From NCBI GenBank assembly GCA_029204225.1, contig CM055092.1, forward strand, positions 14,684,059 to 14,748,058: a DNA stretch of 64,000 bases. The letters run 5' to 3'. Below are positions 30,601 to 36,655 of the stretch, piece by piece. The first letter of the stretch is position 1. Each line of letters starts with the position of its first letter. The notes beneath the pieces are model-generated. The model did not search any database, was not told the DNA's origin, and worked only from the letters and a program-made list of their open reading frames with translations. The position numbers were made by a program, and so were the translations under genes. This DNA is from Diphasiastrum complanatum. Taxonomy: Eukaryota > Streptophyta > Lycopodiopsida > Lycopodiales > Lycopodiaceae.

Positions 30601-32178
30601 TTTTTGTGGACTTCTCTTTTACATGTGCACCTTTTTTCAATATCATCTTTGGCATCCATACATTATGTGTGTGTGTGGGTATCTTCTTCAACAAAACATT
30701 TTTGGGCCATCTTCAACATTTTAAATTTTGCAGCGCCTTTGGCACATTTTTTGTGGCATCTTCTTCAGCATATGCCCTTTTCTATTGTTGTATGTTGATG
30801 TGCACCTCTGCAATTTCAAACTCTAGACCTCCAGGTGAGAGCATATGCAACGTTGTGGCATTCTCATATTTTACTATCTATGTTGGAAAGCATGGAGGTC
30901 AAAATATGTTTAAACGGAAGAGTTAATAGGTATGTTGTCTTATTGGGGTTCATTATTTATATTTGGAGTATGGGCTACCAGACTGCAGCTGACTATCAGA
31001 TTCAAGTGATCATCGAAGGACCCCTGGAGATTCCACTGGACCCTAATAATCCGAATTGTCTTTGAAAAGTGTGGAAAAAACTTGTTAACTGGAAAAACAT
31101 CTCAAGCTTCCATCAAGGAAAGCTATGCACAGTCGATGTTGTAGCTGGCACATAACATCGTTTGCTTGTGATAACATTAATTCCTACTTCATGATCTTTG
31201 TTTTGTGAAACTACCAAACTTGAGATCCTTTTCAAGAATTATGTTCTGCCATTTGTTCAATCCATCTAATCAAATGAAACTCTCTGCTCACCACGTGTGC
31301 AGATGTAGTTGAAACAATCCCTAGATGTGAAGTCTCATAATCAAAGCCAATAGAGTAAGTACTATAAGCAGATTTTTAGTAAATTGAAGTAGAATAATGA
31401 ATGCCTATTTTTTGATTTGGCACTTCTCCATGAGGTTTTTTGTCCAAATATACTGCAAAAAGTCTGGTTCTTTTTTCAAGGAAATAATCTTGCTCAAACG
31501 ATATGCTTTTTACAAGTTGTTTTATTATGAAAGATGGGAATGCTCATCCCCATTTGCACCTGTGAGATCTTCAGGCTGAATAATAGGAAGGCCCGCTTGG
31601 CACGCATAGCACGAGAAACTCGCAGTGAAGGAGACTTGACACCAGGTTTGGAAAAAGCTCGTAAAACAAGGTCAGCTTTTGGTCAAAGTAGTGGACCTCA
31701 CAGTGAAACAGCTGGTTCTCATCCAGATTCTCCAGAAGGCATTGTCGAGGATTCCAGAGAGGTCAGGCGGATGTTAAAGTCAGCCAAGGGGACACCAATT
31801 CTGAAGTGCAAATCAGTTGATGCAGAAGAGGGGACAGATTTTCTTGATTCAAATGATCTTGAGTCACTCGAGAGCATGCTTCCAAAGTTCAGGATAGGGC
31901 AGAATGTTTCCCTAAGGGATGGCCATGGAAATGAATTAGCCTTTGGCATTGTTCATCAACTCGAGGGAAGATGGCAGGGTAAGAAGATGCATGAGCAGGG
32001 ATTGTGCTTAGTAGAAATTACCAAATTGCTAGTTGACAACTCGACAAAGCTTCCATTCCCTTCAGAGTTGACAGGTACAACCTTTGAGGAAGCTGAAAAT
32101 TTGTTAGGTAAAGTTAAAGTTGCGTGGAAGTTAGATAACATTGGCCTAGTTCAAGCGAATGACAAAGAACAACTTTGA
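116..32178 (+). CDS. NDX: NODULIN HOMEOBOX (NDX)-like gene, 5'-partial, 11 visible exons
   Basis: NDX proteins are plant nuclear homeodomain proteins; Arabidopsis NDX is known to bind single-stranded DNA at an R-loop of the FLC antisense promoter. Recognition here rests on the ordered NDX-specific blocks and on the carboxy-terminal NDX domain after an atypical homeodomain (helix 3 reads LKNWLNNRKAR). Exons placed by reading frame and GT/AG borders: 116-311, 15454-15549, 16418-16579, 16680-17013, 17253-17378, 17652-17721, 17985-18048, 18273-18500, 18641-19069, 19271-19305, 31575-32178 (stop TGA). Phases join consistently, giving about 780 residues. The amino terminus and promoter lie left of base 1. 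Two introns of 15.1 and 12.3 kb hold nearly all of the transposon load, and the other eight introns are short (100-868 bp). The reading frame has no lesion, so the gene looks functional despite its size. The weakest boundary is the 5' border of the exon at 116. Confidence 0.9.
312..1341 (+). other. NDX intron, 5' part; no gene seen
   Basis: AT-rich intron sequence starting with the donor GTAGGTACT. It holds no convincing ORF. Bases 935-1010 carry GGAAC/GTTCC-type palindromic words (for example CCGGTTCGGAATG and TTTGGAACGGAGC) that recur at 14325-15400 and 19551-19620. Confidence 0.6.
1342..1823 (-). repeat. LTR of a minus-strand LTR retroelement, 482 bp
   Basis: Read on the minus strand the block begins TGTTAAGAATAAG (ending at 1823) and ends GGATTTTAACA (at 1342), giving the TG...CA termini with a short inverted repeat. 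Just upstream of its start on that strand is a purine-rich tract (TTTAAGGGAGAG, 1824-1835) that fits a polypurine tract, so this is probably a 3' LTR. A TATA-like TTATTTATAG lies inside, near 1600. No partner LTR was found. Confidence 0.62.
1824..4060 (-). repeat. Degraded CAGGTG-rich repeat, possible non-coding retroelement interior
   Basis: About 2.2 kb of unusually C-rich (+ strand) sequence, full of CACCTG, CTGTAGA and CCAAGC words. Only short broken reading frames are present, on either strand, and none resembles gag or pol. It sits directly inside the LTR at 1342-1823, so it may be the interior of a large non-autonomous element. A stretch of the same character reappears at 12335-13330. 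It meets the truncated gypsy integrase at about 4060. Confidence 0.4.
4061..4790 (-). pseudogene. gypsy integrase (broken)
   Basis: The zinc-binding region is visible (GGGHFFTDITARKLLQSG, then CDVCQR), followed by the catalytic core: Asp in LDYVGPI, Asp in IVSDRGTHF and Glu in GQAESSNK, the D,D-E triad spaced as in retroviral-type integrases. The frame is open from 4766 to 4131, then hits TAA just after FQLVYG. The sequence beyond the stop still reads like integrase (IPSLRIAATG) before homology is lost near 4060. The chromodomain or C-terminal tail is absent. Confidence 0.85.
4867..6265 (-). pseudogene. gypsy reverse transcriptase and RNase H (broken)
   Basis: RT: the segment up to PIVIVPKK lies in another frame, separated from VNLKALNKV by a one-base frameshift at an A-run near 6110. 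The block VYSFLDGFSGYNQ and the catalytic YLDD (in FLEIYLDDLG) are intact. The frame stops at 5437-5439 after LEAFEKF and continues beyond the stop as KALTSAPILCSPDW and HVHTDASKYA, with two more stops. RNase H follows: YPIRFASRQLTDPEKNYS, then FYTDHQPLLYLV and GKQHYLADHVSG. Because everything is collinear, the damage is point mutation rather than rearrangement. Confidence 0.88.
6465..7399 (-). pseudogene. gypsy retropepsin-like aspartic protease and linker
   Basis: The active-site motif reads VIDGGSGVNLIS (DGGS in place of the usual DSG/DTG, a variant frequent in plant gypsy elements), and the second signature is ILLGHPWLR. The open frame is 6465-7052. The linker that precedes it (7055-7399) is basic and carries a frame change near 7053. 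Downstream, at 6266-6460, a spacer leads to the reverse transcriptase. Confidence 0.8.
7722..8904 (-). pseudogene. gypsy gag with two zinc knuckles (broken)
   Basis: The gag start is ATG at 8904 (MAVPGAAPGGAP), followed within 13 codons by an in-frame TAG and then NPIIVRRAPRLDLTKYNG. The retrotransposon gag domain is clear (RFLQIYAESC, WEVVKQALITRFKPQ, MWFLSGLPKRIRRELKR) but is spread over shifted frames. Two nucleocapsid knuckles follow: CHLCNSPDHEIAFC (perfect CX2CX4HX4C, near 8140) and CFACGENHRVAEC (CX2CX3HX4C, near 7800). Confidence 0.82.
8905..10103 (-). repeat. gypsy untranslated leader with dispersed CGAAGGTT repeats
   Basis: Between the PBS and gag there is 1.2 kb without an ORF. 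From about 9155 to 9790 the + strand carries at least seven copies of CGAAGGTT or a one-base variant (near 9157, 9172, 9187, 9315, 9455, 9633 and 9783) and an inverted copy (AACCTTCGCC, 9259). Spacing is irregular, so this is a degenerate minisatellite rather than a CRISPR-like array. Confidence 0.6.
10111..10130 (-). promoter_or_regulatory. gypsy primer-binding site
   Basis: On the minus strand TGGTGCCGTTGCCGGGGA begins four bases inside the LTR end (LTR ...CCCACTACA, then CTTT). This matches the primer site of Athila/Tat-type plant elements, usually ascribed to tRNA-Asp. One G-to-A-type change separates it from the common TGGCGCC form. Confidence 0.8.
10133..10899 (-). repeat. gypsy 5' LTR, 767 bp
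   Basis: On the minus strand it starts TGTTGGAGGGTTTGCGG (10899) and ends GCCCACTACA (10133), so the ends are TGT...ACA. It contains a CCAAT sequence, a TATA-like ACTATAAGAAGG (near 10597), and a CAATAAAGC polyadenylation-type signal (near 10545) in the expected U3-R order. The matching 3' LTR is missing. Confidence 0.8.
10900..11896 (+). other. Unassigned AT-rich intron sequence, possible copia gag start
   Basis: Mostly AT-rich sequence without clear homology. A 43-codon frame at 11659-11790 (MENLSLSVLFKPELYSS, then IMAWKNRIIFEYLF) has the WKNR context seen near the start of some copia gag proteins, but it is too short to be certain. Confidence 0.3.
11897..12334 (-). pseudogene. CACTA (En/Spm, tnp2-type) transposase fragment
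   Basis: The 145-residue frame contains LPEGNVMPETRDEARKML, then DYKQYHACPKDVFYIEE, the block that precedes the cysteine cluster in tnp2-type transposases of CACTA elements (usual form: a short EAKK motif, then HACPND). The catalytic part and the terminal CACTA repeats are not present, so this is a fragment captured in the NDX intron. It ends abruptly where the CAGGTG-rich repeat begins, near 12335. Confidence 0.6.
12335..13330. repeat. CAGGTG-rich degraded repeat, second block
   Basis: C-rich (+) sequence with CACCTG, CCAAGCTAGC and TGACTCG words, resembling the block at 1824-4060 in composition and word use. Short frames on both strands are broken, and none resembles a known protein. The block may be the remainder of the same element, separated from the first by the gypsy insertion; this is inference. 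Confidence 0.35.
13331..15453 (+). other. NDX intron, 3' part with short repeats
   Basis: No gene seen. Small direct duplications occur at 13661-13752 (two copies of TTTTTAATGAAGAA...TTTTGCCCTTC) and at 13768-13818 (GGCAGCCAAATAGTCCTAA twice). A short (GT)n lies at 13949-13975. From 14200 on, the DNA is dominated by GTTCC/GGAAC words, described separately. The intron ends at the acceptor TGTGCAG (15453). Confidence 0.55.
14325..15400. repeat. GTTCC/GGAAC-rich palindromic repeat region
   Basis: The stretch begins with a perfect short palindrome (TACCCATTCCTA and TAGGAATGGGTA separated by 6 bases, near 14325-14355). It continues with dozens of TTCCTA/TAGGAA and GTTCC/GGAAC words to about 15370. 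Similar words occur at 935-1010 and 19551-19620. It has no coding potential. It could be a cryptic satellite or the remains of a palindrome-rich transposable element. Confidence 0.45.
15454..18500 (+). CDS. NDX: NDX central exons (seven exons of the conserved N-terminal/middle region)
   Basis: Seven exons with clean splice borders: 15454-15549 (ends IAGE|GTACTT), 16418-16579 (VLGVVKCALLEK to VVIEKI), 16680-17013 (TPALARLL to HCFNPVVCS), 17253-17378 (DEKDRFLR to ICNNL), 17652-17721 (VLLDHVASF to VQLV), 17985-18048 (QFASTLHAT to SSHESSE) and 18273-18500 (EIHPLLACIRD to IAHAEHQE). The motifs STLLVKIFANLHCFNP and EEVNDEDVQLV are typical of the plant NDX family. Lengths and phases are mutually compatible: phase 1 exits at 17013 and 17378, phase 2 at 17721, phase 0 elsewhere. 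No domain of known enzymatic activity is present. The region is mostly helical and its molecular role is not established by sequence. Confidence 0.88.
18641..19305 (+). CDS. NDX: NDX exons with acidic linker and homeodomain helices 1-3 (start)
   Basis: Exon 18641-19069 encodes a strongly acidic linker (EEDEEEYTDDQ and similar runs), then the basic start of the homeodomain (KKRQRRIMSEKQISMMEQAL) and its first two helices. The exon ends at ATT|GTGTGT. A 35-nt exon at 19271-19305 follows and encodes GPEITHNQLKN plus two bases of the next codon. Its donor is TG|GTACTA at 19305/19306, so the codon TGG of the invariant homeodomain Trp48 is split, and the third base comes from 31575. The homeodomain is atypical for plants and fits the NDX class, with LNNRKAR in place of FQNRRAR. 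Confidence 0.88.
19306..20950 (+). other. NDX homeobox intron, 5' part; degraded sequence
   Basis: Starts at the donor GTACTA. Bases 19551-19620 carry the GGAAC/GTTCC words. From about 19734 to 20800 the minus strand has several short frames (for example 19734-20015) separated by stops. They could be remnants of a LINE upstream region, but I recognise no domain. Confidence 0.35.
20951..22392 (-). mobile_element. LINE copy A, internally deleted
   Basis: On the minus strand the copy ends in a 3' tail ACGTTAATAAAGC followed by (TTTC)n, at about 20951-20970. Coding remnants include the RT-associated zinc-binding motif (CQMCALEEVELEEHF then FRCPIY, 21522-21725) and the preceding thumb/linker region (21722-22312, with ESEWTSISRLQISMLACMI). 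At 22313 the sequence jumps straight to the early RT region matching 26905-26970 of copy C. About 0.9 kb with the catalytic RT core is therefore missing. Confidence 0.75.
22410..22514. repeat. Inverted repeat, 28-nt arms
   Basis: Left arm 22410-22437 (ATTGGGAGTTCATAGC...) and right arm 22487-22514 (...GCTATGAACTCCCAAT) pair with one mismatch and leave a 49-nt loop. It lies exactly between LINE copy A and the plus-strand copia fragment, at an insertion boundary. Confidence 0.8.
22520..23600 (+). pseudogene. Ty1/copia fragment (gag end, pre-integrase, integrase start)
   Basis: The plus strand shows gag-like sequence (DLNGMLVQEEKAKSRDK), then the pre-integrase region (NVLHVPNLAKDLL in shifted frames around 23020-23090). 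The start of the integrase core follows (DLCGSTPTHIRF, FIDD near 23545, and KVWIYFLKAKVE). Stops and frameshifts are numerous. The same element appears to resume at 29161, so it was split by the younger insertions at 23600-29160. A 19-base G run interrupts the integrase at 23500-23518. Confidence 0.72.
23500..23518 (+). repeat. Poly-G tract, 19 G
   Basis: Uninterrupted G run inside copia integrase sequence, where normal elements encode one or two glycines. It could be an expansion or an assembly/sequencing artefact. Confidence 0.9.
23600..24480 (-). mobile_element. LINE copy B: ORF1 part fused to the 3' tail
   Basis: The 3' tail (ATTAATAAAGC, then (TTTC)n and (TC)n, 23650-23685) is homologous to that of copies A and C. 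Immediately upstream on the minus strand is ORF1-like sequence with a coiled-coil segment (VARLQEHIANYKRK, QNMDQILVDIQSQLKIQ) and KTWADVLKGNKAHVSF. The whole endonuclease and RT region is missing. Bases 23600-23650 resemble the LTR at 28766-29160 (CACCAAAAGCTAGAAGAAG), so this copy seems to have landed in an LTR of the minus-strand copia element. Confidence 0.65.
24601..24671. repeat. (GA)n microsatellite, 71 bp
   Basis: Perfect GA dinucleotide repeat directly abutting the 3' end of LINE copy C. On the LINE strand it is a (TC)n tail. It gives rise to spurious RERE/SLSL reading frames. Confidence 0.95.
24919..26077 (-). pseudogene. LINE RT carboxy-terminal region with zinc-binding motif
   Basis: Two overlapping frames (25532-26077 and 24919-25569) encode the thumb/linker (KWTSISRLQISMLACMI, SWYSQASRLLRTYGMDI), then the CQMC...HFHFRC zinc-binding motif common downstream of non-LTR RTs. 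The tail is Ser/Arg-rich. Copy A (21228-22312) matches it closely throughout, with scattered substitutions. Confidence 0.8.
26239..27128 (-). pseudogene. LINE reverse transcriptase, catalytic part
   Basis: Residues matching RT motifs in order: IHPIHKSGDPMKPDNYRTI (start of the fingers), FRKAFDSVPRHML (motif A, with its Asp), GVKQGCSLSPTLFG (motif B) and LLYADDVTLLS (motif C, catalytic YADD). The frame changes at about 26700 and the amino part is fused to truncated endonuclease. Both catalytic Asp positions are conserved, so inactivation came from frameshift and deletion. Confidence 0.85.
27950..28675 (-). pseudogene. Ty1/copia fragment: integrase end and RT start
   Basis: The minus strand shows the integrase carboxy region (FRVFDCIAYTHIPKDLQKN, SWCIFLGYSKGEKV, IFDKEH), a linker, and the RT start (FHKAVKEKVWPQAMQEEYDS, NDTWDLATLPKGERPIGCK). 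At 27950 it is cut by LINE copy C just where Trp would follow. On the other side it lies only about 75 bp from the PBS, so gag, protease and most of integrase have been deleted. Confidence 0.82.
28751..28762 (-). promoter_or_regulatory. copia primer-binding site (initiator tRNA-Met type)
   Basis: On the minus strand TGGTATCAAAGC lies three bases inside the LTR end. It matches the TGGTATCAGAGC consensus of plant copia elements with one change. Confidence 0.78.
28766..29160 (-). repeat. copia 5' LTR, 395 bp
   Basis: On the minus strand it runs from TGTTGAAGAGTAATGCC (29160) to AGATCTAGCAATTCA (28766), followed by the PBS. A CT-rich stretch and GTTGGTGCTGATACTATTC lie in its downstream half. 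A diverged piece of the same LTR is seen near 23600-23650. Its outer edge (29160/29161) is the point where the older plus-strand copia resumes. Confidence 0.75.
29161..30120 (+). pseudogene. Ty1/copia fragment (integrase core, RT end, RNase H), resumed
   Basis: Continuation of the plus-strand copia from 22520-23600: integrase (SFQKFCEDNISKR, QQNVVVERKNKIVMEC, VLNRSPAKAIATN), then the inter-domain linker. The text then jumps to the RT end (LHYCLGIEVWKRNN, FISQSKYPQEVLKRFSM) and RNase H (GFVDVDWTGDVEDRRSTTGY). The RT core between about 29690 and 29735 is deleted. Several stops are present. Confidence 0.78.
30139..30240. repeat. CGATTCGAAT-type palindromic repeat cluster
   Basis: About 100 bp containing eight or so overlapping copies of GGTTCGAA, CGATTCGAA or CGAATCGG, several of them self-complementary (TTCGAA core). 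A looser version occurs at 14205-14300. The motif resembles the tRNA B-box word GGTTCGAATC, but no tRNA fold surrounds it. Confidence 0.6.
30241..31574 (+). other. NDX homeobox intron, 3' part; nothing recognised
   Basis: T-rich sequence with no supported gene. Overlapping frames of about 90-120 codons near 30464-30926 are hydrophobic by composition only. It ends at the acceptor GATCTTCAG (31574). Confidence 0.55.
31575..32178 (+). CDS. NDX: NDX terminal exon: end of homeodomain helix 3 and C-terminal NDX domain
   Basis: The acceptor is TCTTCAG|GCTGAATAA. With the TG from 19304-19305 it restores W-LNNRKARLARIARE, the DNA-recognition helix. After a Ser/Lys-rich linker come about 90 residues starting PKFRIGQNVSLRDGHGNE, with GIVHQLEGRWQGKKM and LPFPSELTGTTFEEAE. 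This is the carboxy-terminal domain (NDX-B) shared by NDX proteins. The frame ends at TGA 32176-32178 after NDKEQL. The intact frame on the far side of a 12.3 kb intron is the main reason to think the gene is still spliced and used. Confidence 0.9.
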
Positions 32179-33465
32179 GAAGCTAAATCCGTTTCCACTG
32201 TGAAAGGTGATCTGAAATGGTATTTGATGCTATGTTGTGATGGATGCATTTGAAAATGGCACAAAAGTTTGTACATCATCCGTGCATGGTGTGAAAGGCT
32301 TTTGCTTCGAGTCTCTGGCTATTGCTTGCAAATGCTCAATGCTGATATGATGCTGTCACAACAAAGAGCAAGAACTTTTACGAGAAGGTTTCCAATAGCT
32401 GAAATATTGTCAATGCTAGTTATGGTTACAATTATATCTCTGTACACAAGTTATCAGATATCCGACCTATAAAATATCTGGGTAGTCTTATTTTCTGCCA
32501 ATTTATTCACATGAAATGACACATATTTCCTGGCCTTTCTGTTTGTTTGCATGATTCTCTCCTCTGTACAGATACTATATCGACATGGAATGTCAAGCTT
32601 AATTGAAGGGCATATATGCAGTTGTCTCCAGCTGGTTGTGTAAGGTTATCTGAATTTATGCTTATGGAAGAATGCTATCCCTCACAGAATTTTGAACTGG
32701 ATTTTGCTGGACATAACCAAGATATTGTAGCTATGCCAATGGTGTCAATTCCCTATAACTTGTTAGTCATTGTTGAACAGGAATTTGAACTAGACTTTAT
32801 TTCTAAAAGTTACCCAGACGAAAGTTCAATGCGAAAGCAGTGTGTCTTGTTGTTCAAGCCCTTGCAATTCATGTTAGCAAAACATGTTATCTTTCTTGGA
32901 AACCACTAAGCTATTGTATCTGGCTATACGTTTTGTAGTTGTGGGCTTCTTGAGAAATTTCATGCTGAGCAAACTAGACCAGGTTTACAACACAGAGATT
33001 CTGCTTATGGACATGATTTTTGCAGTGCCTTTTTAACTTTTCTACTATTCTTTAAACTTTATACAAAATTGGGCTTGCTGAAGGTCAGGAAACTTCTGAT
33101 TGCATTAAGGCCTTGATGGCAAGCCGCAAAAAGCTTGGAAGAGAATAATAATAATTTCAACAGTTGAACCTGCACTTTAAACCATAGATGCACTGAGATT
33201 CAGAATCGCGGTCCGAATTGCGACTCGGATAAATTCCAGAATCATTTAGAATCGTTTTTTTTTTTTGAATTTTTTTTTGGGCAATATGGATATCAGATGA
33301 AAGCTCTAATTTAGAGAATTATTACTGTGTAGTTTGCCGAATGTTTTGGGTGTAGGATGGTCCAGTTTAGGTGCATTAACTCCCAAGTTTACACCATAGC
33401 TCCTTTCAATATAAAAAATTAACAAAAAAAAGAGAATGCCCATGCCCCAACATGTTCATAATAGG

Positions 33466-33468
<3 letters not shown>
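32179..33468 (+). other. NDX 3' flank / untranslated region
   Basis: Follows the NDX stop. No protein similarity seen. A 97-codon frame at 32616-32909 has no recognisable features. I cannot place the polyadenylation site. Confidence 0.45.

Positions 33469-33539
<71 letters not shown>
33469..33539. repeat. (CT)n microsatellite, 71 bp
   Basis: Perfect CT repeat, at the left edge of the retroelement-like ORF region that follows. Confidence 0.95.
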
Positions 33540-33541
<2 letters not shown>

Positions 33542-34365
33542 GTGCCTAGCGACTATCTGCTGCTGATTGCGATCCTCCGTGAAGTCTTTTAGCACCAGCT
33601 GAGATCCACTAGGGATCTCAGCGATGGGCTAGCTCCATCATCACAGCTCCAATGGCCCATCAGTCTCCATCGCTCACTCTCAGAGGCAAGACATCTCGCC
33701 GATGCTGCTGATCGCTCTGCTGACCTGTACGGACCTTGCCTACAGGAGTCTACTCACTTGCAGCTTGCAGAACGCACCTGCAGCCTATGGATCTGCCCAG
33801 ACCTGCCTACGAATCCTGCAAAGAACGTAAGTGATCATCAACGCTATTTGATAATGCCTCGCCAAAAGGGGGCTCGTTCCCTTCCTTTTGTTGCCAATGA
33901 TGCCTCAACATCTGAGTCACAAGCCGTACCTTTGCCTATTGCAATCCATGTTTCCATCATTGCCTCAGCCTCACAACCAGATCCAACTTTTCCTTCTACT
34001 TCTAGGCCCGTTGCAATTCCTATCTCTCCATTGAACCCTATTCCTAACGATGAAACTATTGTAGCTATTCCCTTGACTCCAGACACCCCAGAAACGCCTG
34101 CTTCTCTCCCCACATATACCTTAGTCCGTCTTCTTCGTGAGGATCAACTCCGTCTATTTGAATATCTTAACAATCACAAATAGAAACTTGCTTCCCATGA
34201 TTCTCTACTTCTCGTTGTGCAATCACACCTTCAGAAGCTAGACACTTCCATTGAAGCACTCAAGAAGGAAGTTGCAATTATCAAAAGTGAAACTTCTTCC
34301 CAAATCGCTACTTCAGAAAAGATTCAGCAGCTCAAAAATTAGGTGGAACAGCACCATACGGCTGT
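33540..34365 (+). pseudogene. Retroelement ORF1/gag-like remnant with coiled coil
   Basis: A frame starting at MPRQKGARSLPF (33851) is rich in Pro/Ser/Thr for 80 residues, then shows LVRLLREDQLRLFEYLN. A TAG at 34181 is followed in frame by a predicted coiled coil (QSHLQKLDTSIEALKKEV, then SEKIQQLKN) and another stop. The low-complexity head and coiled coil resemble ORF1 or gag leaders of plant retroelements. No zinc knuckle or enzyme domain follows. It is GC-richer than its surroundings. Confidence 0.35.
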
Positions 34366-34469
34366 CCAATCATCAATGCCAATTTCACTTTTTGTTGTTG
34401 AGGAGGGTTTTTCTCTCTCAATGATCTCCTAGATTCACCAGTTTACTCGTTTGTAGCTTGTCTTCAACC

Positions 34470-34756
34470 TTTGCATCAACAGTACCTTCAAGAACTACTT
34501 GAGGTGTATTTGATGTAAGATTTGCCTTTGGTTTCTCCTTGGGTTGATCCATTGCAAAATTGCCATCCTCATCTTACTACAAGCTTGAGCTCAAAAAGTA
34601 TCAAACACAATCTTGTGCTCTGGCATAGACTTGGCCTTTTTCAAATTTTTCCTATTCTTTCTCTTTTGCTACACCATTTGGTTGTGGTGTATAAGGTCTG
34701 CGACTACATGCCTTTTGATTCCCTAATGTTTACAAAACTCACTAAAACGTTTTGAC
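34470..34756 (-). pseudogene. Ty1/copia integrase fragment
   Basis: On the minus strand the motif SRRPYTPQPNGVAKEKE (near 34660-34700) matches the integrase block normally written PYTPQQNGVAERKN, with the catalytic Glu region altered. The fragment is cut at 34766/34767 by the LTR that follows. Confidence 0.55.
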
Positions 34757-34766
34757 AAGTAATCTT

Positions 34767-35453
34767 TGTCAAAATACAGTACTTTAGACCATAAATGAGT
34801 CTACCAATGACTCACAAGAGTGATTGATTGATTGATCATGAAACAAATACAAACTAGACACACAAAATTGAGATCTAGATTGACAATTTGAGCTGTATCA
34901 AGCAAGAGCAATCTACAATCATTAATCAAAAGAGATGTCCACCACACACACGTGTTATAGTACTATACAGTGTAGCCTATAGACAACAAATGATGTTAAG
35001 AACACTTAGTTCTTGCTTAGATAAAAAAACAATCAATGTACATAGTGTAGAACTCGAGTTTTGCCAATGAGCTCTCAAAAATAATCTAAGACGTTACTAT
35101 GGAGAGATGGATACATAAAAAGCCTCTTTCCCACTTTGAATTAGGTGAAAATACAGCATGTACCAAGGAAGTTGATTGAGCTTTCTTGCCCTAATTTTCT
35201 ATTCTAGCCTCATCCTAGAGTTTTGCCATGTTGGTGGCTAGATTGATCAACCTACTCCGTAAATCTAGGTGTTTGGTCCTATAATGTAGGAACCATTACC
35301 AAAAAAACTTGACCAACCTTTTAGACATGATCTAACCTATTCTAGTGTGGCTTTACCACGTGGCTCCATGGCCTCACATGTGTGGGACCCACTTATGTAC
35401 ATATTTACATAATTTGACATAGCTAGATTTGCCGATATAGGCAAATTTTCACA
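34767..35453 (-). repeat. Family-A copia 3' LTR, 687 bp
   Basis: On the minus strand it runs from TGTGAAAATTTGCC (35453) to GTATTTTGACA (34767). It is homologous to the LTRs at 37550-38253 and 41488-42187 (shared TTTATGGTC...AGTACT block near the end). The purine-rich GAAGAGGAG immediately before it serves as polypurine tract, making it the 3' LTR of the copia remnant at 35480-36655. Confidence 0.72.
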
Positions 35454-35479
35454 CTCCTCTTCAAATCTAGCTCTGAAAA

Positions 35480-36655
35480 CTATGATACATTTATCAATTA
35501 CTCCAAGTAATGATCTTAGCTTAATAAATTAATCATTAGACAAGGATTTAGTGAACAAATTAGCTAAGCAAGTCAATAAAGACATATGCTGGAGTTTGAT
35601 CTCTTTGGCTTGCACCTTCTCCCTCACAAAATGATGAGGATTGTAGGTACCTCCTTGGCCTCCATGACATGAAATTCCACCAATAGCCTTTTGAGCCATA
35701 AGACCTCCTTGCATGTTGATGTCAAGGCCTTATACTCGAATTTTGTCGAAGATAAGGAAATAGTATCTTGCTTCTTTGAGAGCCATGATATCACTTTATC
35801 ACACAAGAATGTAGCAAATGCACTAGTAGACTTTCGATCCACTTTCTCACCTGCAAAATCCAAGTCTTAAGCCAAGATTAGTCCCTTTGTAGAGTATGTC
35901 AAAATGCTTAGTTGATGAGATATATCTTAGGACTCTTTTGGGCATCTTCCAATGTGACACCAAAGGACATTGCATATATTGGCTTAACTTTCCAACATTA
36001 TAACTAAGATCAGGCCTAGTTATAGTCAAATAGATAAAGGAGCCTATAAGCCTTCTATAGAGAGTGATGTCCTCAAAGGATGCTTCACCACCACTTATAG
36101 ATGCTTTTACATTTTGCTCCATTGGAGTCTCAATGCCTTAACAATTCTTCATTACAAATCTATCTAGGATGGATGTAGCATATTTAGATTGACATATAAA
36201 GCTAAAATCCAAATCTCATATGACTTCTATTCCTAGAATGAAGTGCAATAGGCCGAGATCTACCATTTCAAAATCTTTAGATGAAGCAATCTTAACATCT
36301 CTTATTCCATCTAGATCATTTCCACTTAAAATAATGTCATCAACATACAAAATAAGTACAATGATCTTTCCATCATGAAATCTTATATACAATGATGGAT
36401 CATATGAACTCAAAACAAAATTGATGGAGATAAGGAAAGAGTTTAGCCTAGAGTACCATGCTCTAGGTGCTTGCTTGAGTCCGTAGAGACTCTTTTAAAA
36501 AAAAAAACACACACTTTTTTTTCAAGGTCCTCCTTGGTGAAGCCTTTGGGTTGCCTCATGTAGATCTTTTCCTCCAAGTAGCCATTGAGGAAGGCATTTG
36601 TAACATGAAGTTGAAATAGCTTCCAATTGAAAGTAGTAGCAAGACTTTGAATTTC
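35480..36655 (-). pseudogene. Ty1/copia RT and RNase H (broken)
   Basis: Minus-strand order: RT palm (FQLHVTNAFLNGYLEEKIYM, where the catalytic Asp of the usual LDVKNAFL is replaced by His), KIIVLILYVDDIILSGND (YVDD present), LLHFILGIEV, then LIGSFIYLTITRPDLSYNVG. RNase H follows (DFAGEKVDRKSTSAFATF, SLSSTKFEYKALTS), ending in CLANLFTKSLSND just before the polypurine tract. Stops and a small A/T-tract insertion near 36495-36520 break the frame. Upstream it joins LTR-B sequence directly at about 36655. Confidence 0.85.

Noticed and set aside
30464-30926. Membrane protein gene from overlapping hydrophobic frames
   Set aside because: Three overlapping frames are all hydrophobic because the DNA is T-rich. 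They lie inside the NDX intron without splice support.
32616-32909. Small gene after NDX
   Set aside because: A 97-codon frame with no homology, no intron logic and ordinary composition; more likely NDX 3' flank.
35480-36655. Active copia element
   Set aside because: Stops, an A/T-tract disruption near 36500 and loss of the catalytic Asp in the LDVKNAFL motif; gag and most of integrase are absent.
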